A DNA stretch of 64,000 nucleotides. Source: Rossellomorea marisflavi (GTDB lineage Bacteria; Bacillota; Bacilli; Bacillales; Bacillaceae_B). Below the pieces are notes generated by a model. It saw only the letters and a list, made by a program, of their open reading frames with translations. It made no database searches and was not told where the DNA came from. The stretch covers positions 1 to 64,000 of the forward strand of contig CP033051.1 of NCBI GenBank assembly GCA_003667865.1, given 5' to 3'. Each line of letters opens with the position of its first letter. Position 1 is the first letter of the stretch. A program made the translations under genes and the position numbers. Shown piece after piece: positions 27,732-37,473 of the stretch.

Positions 27732-27844
27732 TGCCTTCCCCCATTTTATTTCTAAACTCGAAATATCTCCATTATAAAGTCCCGTTAAGGTTGTAGCAAG
27801 AGAAATATTAAAAGACAAACTCTGAAAAATTAACCAACACATTT

Positions 27845-27893
27845 AGGGAATTTACTTCCTACATAAAAACTCATAGGTAGAAGTAAATTCCCT
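27845..27893. terminator. Hairpin downstream of ytcJ
   Basis: A long stem AGGGAATTTACTTC / GAAGTAAATTCCCT with a loop of about 21 bases. No good T run on the minus strand, so it may be a weak terminator or an mRNA-stabilising hairpin. Confidence 0.5.
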
Positions 27894-27925
27894 GAAAATT
27901 TTAGATATGATTTAGATTAGTATTG

Positions 27926-29521
27926 TTAAGATTGATACACAATTGTTTCATCAACAATCGTCATTTTTACTTTTGTATTTAGTAACTCATCCGGGTTCTC
28001 ACGGAACGGATCGATTGGAAGTACTGTAAAGTCAGCATCAAAACCGGGTTGAAGCATGCCTCGATTATGTTCATGATGACAAGCATAAGCACTTCCTTTC
28101 GTAAATAAAGAAATCGCTTCATACATTGATAATCTTTGTTCAGGCTGATAAACCGTTTTTTCAGGATCTAATGGATTTGTTCTTGTAACAGCAGCATGAA
28201 TTCCTAGAAGTGGATCAACGGGTTCAATCGGAGCATCTGATCCACCAGAGCATGGAATTCCCTCATCCAGTAAAAGCTTCCATGCATAATTGTATTCCAT
28301 TTTATCTGCACCAATGCGTTCTATTACCCATGGGAAGTCGGAAGCAACAAATCTTGGTTGAATATCGAGCACGATTGGTAATGGTTTAATTCGATCAATT
28401 AATTCTCTTCTTAGAATTTGTGCATGAATGAAACGGTCTCTACGATTATCAACAGTAGGATAAAGCTCTACTGCATCTAACACATGCTCAAAAGCAAGAT
28501 CACCGATTGTGTGAACAGCTATTGGCATATCATATTCTCGTGCCTTTTTCAGCAGCATCTCTAATGTTTCCTTGGAGTGGATCTCGACTCCATTTGTTGA
28601 AGGGTCATCTGCATAAGGGTGACTCAACAGTGCTGTTCTTCCCCCCAATGCTCCATCTGAGAATATTTTCATTGCACCAAACTCAACAAAAGGACCACCT
28701 GACAAAAAGCTATGATTTCCTTTTTTCCAATCTTCTACTACAGTATGATGAACAAGTAAATGCGCACGGAACTTCATTTCTTGCTGCTCAATGATATTTA
28801 GAAAGGATTGATACGTTTTATTGAAATCTCCATAATAACTTAAATCCTCTGTATGTCCTCCAACCAATCCTAGACTCCAGCAACTCTTAATGGCTCTTGT
28901 TAATGCTTCTTCGAGATATTGAGAAGAAATATCCGGAAGTGCTGGTGTTAGTAAATCTTGTGCCTTATCCTTTAAAAGGCCATTTAACATACCGTTAGTG
29001 TCCTTTTCAATAACCCCACCTGTAGGACTTGGAGTACCTTCATGTATTCCAGCATTCTCTAATGCTCTTGAATTTGCTACAATTGCATGTCGACAAATAC
29101 GGTTCAGCATAACCGGATGATCAGGAGCAATGGAGTCTAGCTCTTCTCTCGTCAATACATCCGGCTGTTCCCAGAGATTTTCATTCCAGCCATCACCAAT
29201 AATCCATTGGCCCTCTGGCACTTCCGTCGTTCTTTCTTGAACTGCCTTCAAAACATCTTGCTTGCTTGTAAGTTTTGATAAGTTTAATCTCATTAGCGTT
29301 TCACCGTGTCCAATAAGATGCATATGGCTGTCTACAAATCCTGGGAACAATACTCCCCCTTCTAAGTCTATCTTTTCTTCAATTTCAGCTTTCCATTTCT
29401 CTTTTAATTCTACTAGAGTTCCCATATCCTTAATGATTCCATCACTAGTAAAAAGGGCTTCTACTGTTTGTCCTTCTTCGGCCATTGTATAAATGGTACC
29501 GTTATGCCACAAAGTTCCCAC
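27926..29521 (-). CDS. ytcJ: Amidohydrolase YtcJ
   Basis: A 531-residue protein of the amidohydrolase-3 (YtcJ-like) family, with metal ligands in PGFVDSHMHLIGHGETLMRL (HxH, about residue 66). The carboxylated-lysine or histidine region is FGAMKIFSDGALGGRTALL (about 285). A further ligand is in REYDMPIAVHTIGDLAFEHV, and the final aspartate is in IPCSGGSDAPIEPVDPLLGI (about 445). The family cleaves amide or imide bonds in small molecules; the substrate of YtcJ is not known. The start is GTG at 29521 behind AGGAGG. It follows ytcI by 117 bp on the same strand, as in B. subtilis. Confidence 0.92.
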   Translation of the reverse strand: MGTLWHNGTIYTMAEEGQTVEALFTSDGIIKDMGTLVELKEKWKAEIEEKIDLEGGVLFPGFVDSHMHLIGHGETLMRLNLSKLTSKQDVLKAVQERTTEVPEGQWIIGDGWNENLWEQPDVLTREELDSIAPDHPVMLNRICRHAIVANSRALENAGIHEGTPSPTGGVIEKDTNGMLNGLLKDKAQDLLTPALPDISSQYLEEALTRAIKSCWSLGLVGGHTEDLSYYGDFNKTYQSFLNIIEQQEMKFRAHLLVHHTVVEDWKKGNHSFLSGGPFVEFGAMKIFSDGALGGRTALLSHPYADDPSTNGVEIHSKETLEMLLKKAREYDMPIAVHTIGDLAFEHVLDAVELYPTVDNRRDRFIHAQILRRELIDRIKPLPIVLDIQPRFVASDFPWVIERIGADKMEYNYAWKLLLDEGIPCSGGSDAPIEPVDPLLGIHAAVTRTNPLDPEKTVYQPEQRLSMYEAISLFTKGSAYACHHEHNRGMLQPGFDADFTVLPIDPFRENPDELLNTKVKMTIVDETIVYQS

Positions 29522-29564
29522 AACTTGTTCCTCCTACTTCTATATGTACAATATTTATTCATAT

Positions 29565-29610
29565 GAAAAGAACTGACAAGTGAAAAAGGTTCATCCCTTA
29601 TTTTGTCAGT
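29565..29610 (-). terminator. ytcI terminator-like hairpin
   Basis: Arms ACTGACAA / TTGTCAGT with a 23-base loop; tail TTCTTTTC on the minus strand. Confidence 0.6.
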
Positions 29611-29638
29611 CCATTTATTCTATATTATCATGTTTTCT

Positions 29639-31222
29639 TTAGTTGTTTAAAGTGGTGGCTTCTTTTTGTCTTAATTCAATTCTTCTAATTTTACCTGAAG
29701 TGGTTTTTGGTAGCTCTTGAAGGAATTCTATCTTTCTAGGATATTTGTATGGTGCTGTTAACTCTTTGACATGGTTCTGTAGCTCCTTTACTAAATCCGG
29801 TTCGTCTGCATTAACTCCATCTCGTAAGACGACGAATGCTTTGACAATGCTCCCTCTTTCCGGATCTGGGCTTGCTACAACAGCACATTCTTTTACTGCG
29901 GTATGCTTGACTAAGGCATCCTCTACTTCAAATGGTCCAATCGTATATCCAGAGCTGATTATAATGTCATCTCGTCTACCTTCAAACCAGAAATACCCGT
30001 CTTCATCCTTTTTGGCTTTATCCCCCGTAATATAATAATCTCCTCTAAATTGCATTGCTGTCCGTTCCGTATCCTTATAATAATTCTTAAATAAAGCTGG
30101 TGTTTCAACATGAACAGCTATGTCTCCTACCTCACCTACTGAACATGGATTGCCTTCTTCGTTAATAATTTCTACCCTGTTTCCTGGTGTCGGTTTCCCC
30201 ATAGATCCAGGCTTTAATGGCATTCCTTTCGTGATCCCAACCAATAAGGTGTTTTCTGTTTGACCATATCCATCTCGAACTTCGATATTAAAATATTTTT
30301 TAAAGGTATCAATCACTTCTCTATTCAACGGCTCCCCTGCTGAAACAGCACTGTGGAGATGCTCTAGCTTGTATTGATCTAGTCCATCCACCTTTGCCAT
30401 TAATCGATATTCAGTAGGGGTACAGCATAATACGTTTACCTTATGATGATCTAATAAAGCGAGGTATTCGTTTGGTTCAAACTTCCCGTTATAGACAAGA
30501 CCTGTTGCACCAGATCCTAATACCGATAAAAAAGGACTCCAAATCCATTTTTGCCATCCAGGAGCAGCCGTTGCCCACACAACATCACCTTCTTCAATAC
30601 ACAACCATTCTTTAGCCGCTGTCCGAAGATGAGCATATGCCCAACCATGCGTATGTACGACTCCTTTTGGATTTCCAGTTGTGCCAGAGGTATAGGATAA
30701 AAAGGCCATATCCTCCCTAGAAGTCTGGCAGAAAGGGAAATCCGTTGGAGCTTTCGCAGACTCTTGGTCTAAAGACACCCATCCTTCTTCCGTGTTTCCT
30801 ACCACAAACCTTTTAATTGAATGAATACTCTCTACTTTATTGAGTTCTTCCACATATGGAAAATAGGACACAATGGCTTTTACATCCCCATGCTGAACAC
30901 GATAGTCAATGTCCTTCGCACGCAGCATCTCTGAGCATGGGATTACCACATATCCTGCCTTTAGAGCGGCAACATATGTTTCATACGCTTCAATAAGTCT
31001 TGGCACCATAACAAGGATAACATCCCCTTTTGTTAATCCTTGTTTCGTGAATACATGTGCGATTTGGTTTGCCCGTTCTATTAATTTATAGTATGTAAGT
31101 TCTTTTTGATTTCCATCTTCGTTCTCCCATTTAATGGCTACCTTGTCCTTATTTTGAGCAAATCGTTCCATTTCTTCTACAAGATTATAGTTTTCAGGTG
31201 CTAGTAATTGCTCACGATTCAT
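29639..31222 (-). CDS. ytcI: Acyl-CoA synthetase YtcI
   Basis: A 527-residue AMP-forming ligase of the acetyl/medium-chain acyl-CoA synthetase group. The P-loop-like motif is AFLSYTSGTTGNPKGVVHTH (about residue 172). DGYGQTENTLLVGITKGMP (about 320) and YYITGDKAKKDEDGYFWFEG (about 395) follow. The acceptor lysine is in YPRKIEFLQELPKTTSGKIR near the C terminus. The enzyme activates a carboxylic acid to acyl-AMP and then acyl-CoA; chain-length preference cannot be read. The ATG at 31222 has AAGGGGG. It is 117 bp upstream of ytcJ. Confidence 0.93.
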   Translation of the reverse strand: MNREQLLAPENYNLVEEMERFAQNKDKVAIKWENEDGNQKELTYYKLIERANQIAHVFTKQGLTKGDVILVMVPRLIEAYETYVAALKAGYVVIPCSEMLRAKDIDYRVQHGDVKAIVSYFPYVEELNKVESIHSIKRFVVGNTEEGWVSLDQESAKAPTDFPFCQTSREDMAFLSYTSGTTGNPKGVVHTHGWAYAHLRTAAKEWLCIEEGDVVWATAAPGWQKWIWSPFLSVLGSGATGLVYNGKFEPNEYLALLDHHKVNVLCCTPTEYRLMAKVDGLDQYKLEHLHSAVSAGEPLNREVIDTFKKYFNIEVRDGYGQTENTLLVGITKGMPLKPGSMGKPTPGNRVEIINEEGNPCSVGEVGDIAVHVETPALFKNYYKDTERTAMQFRGDYYITGDKAKKDEDGYFWFEGRRDDIIISSGYTIGPFEVEDALVKHTAVKECAVVASPDPERGSIVKAFVVLRDGVNADEPDLVKELQNHVKELTAPYKYPRKIEFLQELPKTTSGKIRRIELRQKEATTLNN

Positions 31223-31309
31223 ACCATTTCCCCCTTTGTTTCATTCACTACTATTATACAGATTTATTTAAATCTTTTAAATAATATGACAATTATTCAT
31301 ATAAAAGAA

Positions 31310-31335
31310 GATGTCTCTTACATGTTAGAGACATC
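31310..31335 (-). terminator. MATE gene terminator
   Basis: Stem GATGTCTCT / AGAGACATC with an 8-base loop; T-rich tail TTCTTTTAT on the minus strand. Confidence 0.65.
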
Positions 31336-31416
31336 CCCTCTATTTTCGTTATTTTTTCGGCAGCATCTTGAGATAGTTGTTTCGAGTTAGGATGCCCTTG
31401 TTCTGTATCTCAATAA

Positions 31417-32772
31417 TCAAGACCCCTTCTCAGTAGTCTTCTCATTAAAGACCTTTAACTCATCCCACTTACCATATTTATAATAAAGATATGCAATGAT
31501 ACTGCTAATCACAAAACTGGCTCCCATCCCATAAGCAATGCCACGTTCACCAAACTGATGTGAAAACAGGTAAGTTAGTGGGTATCTCAAAACCCAAAAT
31601 GAGATAATATTAAGGACTAACACCTGCATCATTGCACCTGTAGCTCTCACAACCCCATTTAATATAAAATTAATTCCGAGAAATGGATAAAAAAATGCAA
31701 TGATGACTAAGTACTCGGTTCCAAATGATACGGCTCGATCGTCTCCAATAAATAGTTGAATTCCGTATCTTGCAAAAATCACTACTACAACGGCAATCAA
31801 TACCATTATGAGCAGATTAATAATAAATCCATATAAGGTAATCTTATGGACACGATCCCATTGGTTGGCACCGATATTTTGTCCTGCCATGCTGTTTACA
31901 GCAGTACCCAAAGCCATCGCTGGAAGCATGATAATACTATCTAAACGTTGAGCTGCTCCGAAACCAGCCACTACAGCTTCACCATGTGATGTTACAACAC
32001 TCATAATTGCCATTACCCCCGCTGCAATGACCATCATTTGTAATCCAGAAGGAATTCCTAACTTAACGATCACACTGATTTCTTCAAAGCTCGGAAGCTT
32101 TGGTGTTGAAAAAGGAACAAGCTTTCTTTTAATAACTAGATACAAACCATAAAAGAAGGCTGCTGCTTGTGATAAAACCGTAGCCCATGCAGCACCATTA
32201 ATCCCCAACGAAAGAGTGGAAATAAGAATAGGATCAAGAATAGCATTTAGTATGACGGCAAGAGTAACAAATTTTATAGGCGTCACACTATCTCCTAAGG
32301 AACGCAGTACACTTCCAATAAAGTTATAACCTAATAAAAATATAATACCTATGAAATTTATTTGAAGATATTGCTCTGCTTCTTCTATCATGGTTGAAGG
32401 TGTACCTAATAATTCTAGTGTCCATCGTGATGACGTATATCCAATGATGCCAACGATAATGCCAAGGACAAACAATAACACTACAAAAGCATTTAAGTAA
32501 TTTTGTAAACCTTGCTCGTCATCCTTCCCTTTTTGCTGAGATAGGATGGTTAACGTTGTATTATTAATTCCAATAATAAAAGACAACACGGTAAAAATAA
32601 CTGTACTAGAAACAGCTACAGCCCCTAATCCTGAGCTTCCTAAAAGATTTCCTACCCATATACTATCAATAAACTGATACGACACTTGTAATAAATTTGT
32701 TAATACAATAGGTGCTGAGAAAAATACAAGCTGCTTTAAAATATTTCCTGATGTTAAATCATTGGTATTCAA
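31417..32772 (-). CDS. MATE family multidrug efflux transporter
   Basis: A 451-residue protein with twelve hydrophobic segments in two MatE repeats. The first contains QFIDSIWVGNLLGSSGLGAV and the second GFGAAQRLDSIIMLPAMALG. These proteins export organic cations using Na+ or H+ gradients; substrate unknown. The start is TTG at 32772 with GGGGAG upstream. The gene lies between ytcI and sspA, where B. subtilis has none that I recall, so it may be an accessory insertion. Base composition is not obviously different from its neighbours. Confidence 0.9.
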   Translation of the reverse strand: MNTNDLTSGNILKQLVFFSAPIVLTNLLQVSYQFIDSIWVGNLLGSSGLGAVAVSSTVIFTVLSFIIGINNTTLTILSQQKGKDDEQGLQNYLNAFVVLLFVLGIIVGIIGYTSSRWTLELLGTPSTMIEEAEQYLQINFIGIIFLLGYNFIGSVLRSLGDSVTPIKFVTLAVILNAILDPILISTLSLGINGAAWATVLSQAAAFFYGLYLVIKRKLVPFSTPKLPSFEEISVIVKLGIPSGLQMMVIAAGVMAIMSVVTSHGEAVVAGFGAAQRLDSIIMLPAMALGTAVNSMAGQNIGANQWDRVHKITLYGFIINLLIMVLIAVVVVIFARYGIQLFIGDDRAVSFGTEYLVIIAFFYPFLGINFILNGVVRATGAMMQVLVLNIISFWVLRYPLTYLFSHQFGERGIAYGMGASFVISSIIAYLYYKYGKWDELKVFNEKTTEKGS

Positions 32773-32881
32773 TTTAATCTCCCCATTTTACCTCTGAGTC
32801 TCCTAAAGTCCCATAAAAACTCTTTATCCAAGTGTAGCATATGACATGGAACAAACTGTGATGTTGTGCTCAGAGAACATA

Positions 32882-32908
32882 GAAAAGAGCGGGACGAAAT
32901 CCCGCTCT
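32882..32908 (-). terminator. sspA terminator
   Basis: Perfect stem AGAGCGGGA / TCCCGCTCT, 5-base loop, TTTTC tail on the minus strand. Confidence 0.9.
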
Positions 32909-32934
32909 GTAGCCATTTTATTTAATTATATTTA

Positions 32935-33150
32935 TTATAGTTGAGAGTAGCTTCCGCCTAATTGTTGTTCAGCCATTTGAACTAGACGTTTCGTGATCTC
33001 TCCTCCAACAGATCCGTTTGCACGAGATGTTGTGTCAGGACCAAGGTTTACACCAAATTCTGAAGCGATTTCATACTTCATTTGATCAATTGCTTGTTGA
33101 GCTCCAGGAGCTACTAATTGGTTTGAAGAATTACTTCTGCTTTGTGCCAT
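32935..33150 (-). CDS. sspA: Small acid-soluble spore protein, alpha/beta type
   Basis: A 71-residue SASP that coats forespore DNA in an A-like form and protects it from UV and chemicals. The germination-protease cleavage region [20 protein letters not shown] is at about 26-45. The DNA-binding signature [20 protein letters not shown] is at about 46-65. The frame extends to 33213, but the ATG at 33150 follows AAGGAGG and gives [11 protein letters not shown], the family start. Expression should depend on SigG in the forespore. The location next to thiI matches B. subtilis sspA. Confidence 0.96.
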   Translation of the reverse strand: MAQSRSNSSNQLVAPGAQQAIDQMKYEIASEFGVNLGPDTTSRANGSVGGEITKRLVQMAEQQLGGSYSQL

Positions 33151-33235
33151 GTGTATCACCTCCTTGTGAGTATAGAATGTGCGGAAACACATGGCTTCAT
33201 TCAAAAAAAGCATTGGTAATTCTTCCTAGTAGGTA

Positions 33236-34447
33236 TTAAAGCAAATCTTCGAACTCAGCTAAAGTATTCTTTTCCTCAGATCCACTTAATGTAATGGTTT
33301 CAATATTCTCTATCGCCGTTTCAATTAAGCCTTCAAAATCAACAAAGCTCTCATAATACTTGATTTTTTCCGTTTTCGGCTTTGTTTTAGGCGCTGGAGG
33401 TGTAAAAATCGTGCAGCAGTCCTCATAAGGCAGAATGGAAATATCATGTGTATCAATTTCTTTTGCAAGCTCAATAATTTCGAGCTTGTCCATTGCGATT
33501 AATGGTCTTAATACAGGTGTGTTTGTCACTTCATTAATTGCCTGCATACTCTCTAGCGTTTGACTGGCAACTTGACCTAGGCTCTCTCCAGTAACTAGTG
33601 CCAACCCATTTTCTTTTTCTCGAATCATATCTGTAATTCGAAGCATATACCGTCTTGTTGATGTCATTGTGTAATTTTCAGGAACCTGCTTGTGAATTAA
33701 CTGCTGAATTTCGGTAAAAGGAACGATATGAAGCTTGATTTGACCAGAGAAGCGTGTAAGCTTTTTAGCAAGATCGATGACTTTTTGCTTTGCTCGTTCG
33801 CTTGTAAATGGTGGACTATGGAAATGAACGGCTTCAATCTCAACTCCCCGTTTCATCGTTAAAAATCCTGCAACAGGACTATCAATCCCACCTGAAAGCA
33901 TCAGCATTGCTTTTCCACTTGATCCAACTGGCATTCCACCTGCTCCTTCAAATACCTCACTTGACAAATAAACGCCTTCTTTACGTACCTCAACATTCAC
34001 CTTAATATCAGGGTTCTTCACATCCACCTTGAGATCTTCAATATTCTTTAAAACGTATGAGCCCACCTCATAATTCAGGTCATTTGTTTCATAAGGAAAG
34101 CTTTTATCTGCACGCCTTGCTGCTACTTTGAACGTAATACCATGCACAAATGATTTTTTCACAAGCTGCAATGCTGCTTCTTTTATTTGTTCTATATCTT
34201 GCTCTACTTTTACAACCGGGCTATAACTTTGTATGCCAAATATATTTTGTAAACGTGGAAGAATCACTTCTCCGTCCTCTTCTCCTAAATAGATATGAAG
34301 ACGGTCACGATCGGCTTGTACCTTAACAGTAGGCATGTCTTGTAAAAGTCCGAGAATATTATATCTTAGCTGACTAATAAATTTTTTGCGATTTCTTCCC
34401 TTTGTTGAAATTTCACCATATCTGATTAATATTCTTTCATATTTCAT
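33236..34447 (-). CDS. thiI: tRNA 4-thiouridine synthase ThiI
   Basis: A 403-residue enzyme that forms s4U8 in tRNA. It has an N-terminal ferredoxin-like plus THUMP region (residues about 60-165). The PP-loop ATP pyrophosphatase motif MLMLSGGIDSPVAGFLTMKR is near 182. The C-terminal EDCCTIFTPPAPKTKPK is typical of Bacillus ThiI. It lacks the rhodanese domain of E. coli ThiI, as in other bacilli, so sulfur must be passed directly by the cysteine desulfurase encoded just upstream. Its ATG overlaps the nifZ stop by four bases (ATGA), so the two are translationally coupled. Confidence 0.96.
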   Translation of the reverse strand: MKYERILIRYGEISTKGRNRKKFISQLRYNILGLLQDMPTVKVQADRDRLHIYLGEEDGEVILPRLQNIFGIQSYSPVVKVEQDIEQIKEAALQLVKKSFVHGITFKVAARRADKSFPYETNDLNYEVGSYVLKNIEDLKVDVKNPDIKVNVEVRKEGVYLSSEVFEGAGGMPVGSSGKAMLMLSGGIDSPVAGFLTMKRGVEIEAVHFHSPPFTSERAKQKVIDLAKKLTRFSGQIKLHIVPFTEIQQLIHKQVPENYTMTSTRRYMLRITDMIREKENGLALVTGESLGQVASQTLESMQAINEVTNTPVLRPLIAMDKLEIIELAKEIDTHDISILPYEDCCTIFTPPAPKTKPKTEKIKYYESFVDFEGLIETAIENIETITLSGSEEKNTLAEFEDLL

Positions 34448-35598
34448 GATTTTGATCTCCTCATCGTAGGGGCTAAATTTTCCATTTCCTTTATTAACGC
34501 ATGATAAAATTTGTCTATTTCATCAAGAGTATTTTCAAATGTAAGACTAATTCGTAAAGATTGATCTGCAAGTTGTTCCGGAACACCCATAGCTAAAAGC
34601 GTTTTGCTTGGTTCACTACGCTTAGAAGAGCAGGCACTTGTAGTTGAGACATAGATTTGATGATTTTCAAGTGCATGAACCATCACTTCTCCTTTAAAAC
34701 CCTCTACTGAAAAATTTAAAATATGGGGTGCCGATCCATCTATAGGTGTATGAATAACAATGGATGAGAGCTGCTTCAGTTTCTCTCTAAGAGCCTCCTT
34801 CATCATTTGAAGGTGAGAGATTGAACGTGATGCTTCTTCAGTATGAATTCGTAGAGCTTTCGCAAATGCCACAATGCCTGCAACATTCTCGGTTCCGCTT
34901 CGTATACTTCTCTCCTGATCCCCACCAGTTAGAATCGGTGAAATATCAATCCCTTTACGTTTAAATAATAGACCATTTCCTTTAAGTCCATGAATTTTGT
35001 GAGCAGATAGTGTACATAAATCAATATGAGCTTCATAAAAATTCAACGGGACTTTTCCACAGCCTTGAACATAATCAACATGAAATAACACCTTTGGATA
35101 CTTTTGAAGCTCGGCACCAATCTCTTTTATTGGCTGAATCACTCCAATTTCATTATTGACATGCATGATGGATACTAAAATAGTATCCTTTCTAATCGCA
35201 TTTCTAACATCCTCAACAGAAACTCTTCCTTCCGAATTTACCGGAAGATAGGTTATCGAAAAGCCTAGCTCTTCAAGTTGCTGACATGCATGAAGGACTG
35301 ATGGGTGTTCAATAGAGGAAGTAATGATGTGCTTTCCCCTATTTCTATACTGAAGAGCTGCTCCTTTAATCGCTAGATTATTGGCTTCTGTACCACCAGA
35401 CGTGTAAAATATTTCCTGAGCTTGAACATTTAATATAGAAGCCATTTGTTCCCTTGCTTGATGTAAGAGTTTCTCTACTTTTCCACCAAAGGAATGGATG
35501 GATGAGGGATTAGCATATAGATTTTCGTTTATTTTTACAAATGTATGTAAAACCTCTTGATACGGTTTTGTTGTCGCACTATTATCTAAATAAATCAA
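34444..35598 (-). CDS. nifZ: Cysteine desulfurase (ThiI partner)
   Basis: A 384-residue PLP enzyme that takes sulfur from cysteine and, in B. subtilis, hands it to ThiI for s4U formation. The N-terminal motif is IYLDNSATTKPYQEVLHTF. The PLP lysine is in LCTLSAHKIHGLKGNGLLF (about 200). The catalytic cysteine is in YVSTTSACSSKRSEPSKTLL (about 322). The frame reaches ATG 35634, but that start has no ribosome site. The TTG at 35598 has GAGGGTGG and gives the normal N terminus, so I choose it. It is coupled to thiI. Confidence 0.94.
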   Translation of the reverse strand: MIYLDNSATTKPYQEVLHTFVKINENLYANPSSIHSFGGKVEKLLHQAREQMASILNVQAQEIFYTSGGTEANNLAIKGAALQYRNRGKHIITSSIEHPSVLHACQQLEELGFSITYLPVNSEGRVSVEDVRNAIRKDTILVSIMHVNNEIGVIQPIKEIGAELQKYPKVLFHVDYVQGCGKVPLNFYEAHIDLCTLSAHKIHGLKGNGLLFKRKGIDISPILTGGDQERSIRSGTENVAGIVAFAKALRIHTEEASRSISHLQMMKEALREKLKQLSSIVIHTPIDGSAPHILNFSVEGFKGEVMVHALENHQIYVSTTSACSSKRSEPSKTLLAMGVPEQLADQSLRISLTFENTLDEIDKFYHALIKEMENLAPTMRRSKS

Positions 35599-35795
35599 GG
35601 ATTCCACCCTCTTTTTTATTGTTTCCAAATTCATATGTTACCATAGTTTCACGCAATCCTCACATAAGTGATAAGGCTAATTATAATTCAAATTGTTTAA
35701 AATCTTTAGACTTTTGGTTTTTTCGACAATTTTCAAATGTACTATGTTACATTTTTTATATTACGAATTAGATACATCAGGAGGACTTTCATTAC

Positions 35796-37112
35796 ATGAA
35801 TAAGAAAGCGCTAACAAAAACTCAAACCCTAACGATTGGTCTCATGCTTTTTGCCTTGTTTTTAGGTGCCGGAAATATGATTTTCCCCCCTTACTTAGGG
35901 CAGCAGGCTGGTAATCATGTTTGGCAAGGAATCATTGGCTTTTTAATCACGGGGGTAGGGCTTCCTTTGTTAGGAGTTATTGCGATTGCTCGAACTGGTG
36001 GTGATTTACAGTCACTCGCAAGTCGAGTTCATCCAATATACGGAATCGTTTTTACTGTTATTATGTATTTAGCGATTGGACCATTCTTTGGTATTCCTAG
36101 AACTGGGACGGTTGCATTTGAAATTGGAATGATTCCATTTCTACCTGAAATTGAAGACCCTTACGGAATTCCATTGCTCTTATACACGATACTTTTTTTC
36201 GGGATTACTGCCTTCCTTTCCTTAAATCCAACTAAGCTTGTTGATCGTATTGGAAAGGTATTAACACCATTACTACTTATTGTATTAGCATTATTAGTAG
36301 CCAAAAGTTTTATAACACCTATGGGAGAACCACATGCACCTGAACAAGGCTATTTAGAAGGACCCCTATTTAAAGGGTTTATTGAAGGCTATTTAACGAT
36401 GGACACGATTGCTGCATTAGTATTCGGAATCGTAGTCATCTCAGCAATAAAAGAAAAGGGCATTTCATCGAGAGCAGCTATTACAAAAATATGTATTACA
36501 GCAGGTGTAATTGCTGCAATTGGATTAGCAATCGTGTATGTTTCTCTTGGATATATCGGTGCTACAAGTACTGATTCCATTGGGCTACAGGCTAACGGTG
36601 GAGCGATTCTCTCCTCAACGGCATATCATTTATACGGTTCAACAGGAACGATTATTCTTGGGCTAGCGATTACATTCGCTTGTTTAACAACATCGATTGG
36701 ACTGGTTTCTGCAACCGCTCAATATTTCTCAAAAATCACGAGAGTATCTTATAACGTATTCGTATTTGCGCTTTCAATCTTTAGTATGTTAATCGCTAAT
36801 GTTGGCTTAACACAGTTGATTTCCATTTCATTACCGGTACTTATAACGATCTATCCTCTAGCCATTGTCTTAATATTGCTTTCATTTATGCATAATTGGT
36901 TTAAAGGATATTCACTCGTATACATTTTCGCTTTGATTCCTACTGGGATCATTAGTGCAATAGATGGCATCAAAACAGCTGGGATTGACTTGACAGCTTC
37001 CTTAGGATTTATTTCGCAACTCCCCTTCTTTGAAGAAGGAGTAGGTTGGCTCCTACCTTCAATTATTGGAGCGGTATTGGGATATCTTGTTTCTACTGTT
37101 GTTAAAAAGTAA
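35796..37112 (+). CDS. brnQ: Branched-chain amino acid transporter, BrnQ family
   Basis: A 438-residue Na+-coupled carrier for Leu, Ile and Val with about twelve membrane segments. Family signatures are FALFLGAGNMIFPPYLGQQA at the N terminus and GVGLPLLGVIAIARTGGDLQ (about 55). YLAIGPFFGIPRTGTVAFE follows near 92. The ATG at 35796 has AGGAGG 11 bases upstream. It corresponds to braB at this place in B. subtilis. It is divergent from nifZ and convergent with the ezrA operon; a strong hairpin separates them. Confidence 0.95.
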   Translation: MNKKALTKTQTLTIGLMLFALFLGAGNMIFPPYLGQQAGNHVWQGIIGFLITGVGLPLLGVIAIARTGGDLQSLASRVHPIYGIVFTVIMYLAIGPFFGIPRTGTVAFEIGMIPFLPEIEDPYGIPLLLYTILFFGITAFLSLNPTKLVDRIGKVLTPLLLIVLALLVAKSFITPMGEPHAPEQGYLEGPLFKGFIEGYLTMDTIAALVFGIVVISAIKEKGISSRAAITKICITAGVIAAIGLAIVYVSLGYIGATSTDSIGLQANGGAILSSTAYHLYGSTGTIILGLAITFACLTTSIGLVSATAQYFSKITRVSYNVFVFALSIFSMLIANVGLTQLISISLPVLITIYPLAIVLILLSFMHNWFKGYSLVYIFALIPTGIISAIDGIKTAGIDLTASLGFISQLPFFEEGVGWLLPSIIGAVLGYLVSTVVKK

Positions 37113-37135
37113 TCCTTGGTCAAATAAGCAAAGAA

Positions 37136-37170
37136 AGAGACGTTCTCTATTTGAACGTCTCTTCTTCTTT
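37136..37170. terminator. brnQ terminator
   Basis: Stem AGAGACGTTC / GAACGTCTCT with a 7-base loop, then TTCTTCTTT. It overlaps the last codons of the convergent small gene. Confidence 0.85.
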
Positions 37171-37473
37171 AACATATTCTAAAAGGTTATCTATACTAAC
37201 AAAGCCATCTCGTACTAAATGTTGCACATCAATTAGTTTCAATCCTTCTGAAACACTAGTAGAGTTCTTTTCCATTTCTTGTATAGCATTAGTTTGTTGC
37301 ATAGAAGGAGATGTTTTGTCTAGGTCACCATTGTCATACTCTAAAGGTGATTCTAACTGTTCCGTCCCATACTCTGATGAACTACTAGAATTAGAAAAAA
37401 TTAATAAGCTGATGACACAAGCCCAAATGACGACACATACAATACCAATCACGGTCAATGTGGCTTTTTGCAA
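37147..37473 (-). CDS. Small single-pass membrane protein downstream of ezrA
   Basis: A 108-residue protein with one N-terminal membrane segment (VIGIVCVVIWACVISLLIF). A Ser-rich linker (SNSSSSSEYGTEQLESPLEY) and an acidic exported or cytoplasmic tail follow. I know no family. The TTG at 37473 follows the ezrA stop codon directly (TAATTG), with GAGG 8 bases before it, so translation would be coupled to ezrA. The opposite strand carries an ORF of equal length without a membrane or ribosome-site signature; I take that as the shadow. Confidence 0.55.
   Translation of the reverse strand: MQKATLTVIGIVCVVIWACVISLLIFSNSSSSSEYGTEQLESPLEYDNGDLDKTSPSMQQTNAIQEMEKNSTSVSEGLKLIDVQHLVRDGFVSIDNLLEYVKEEETFK

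Noticed and set aside
35728-35742. CodY box before brnQ
   Set aside because: AATTTTC matches one half of the consensus but the other half does not. In such AT-rich DNA this is expected by chance.
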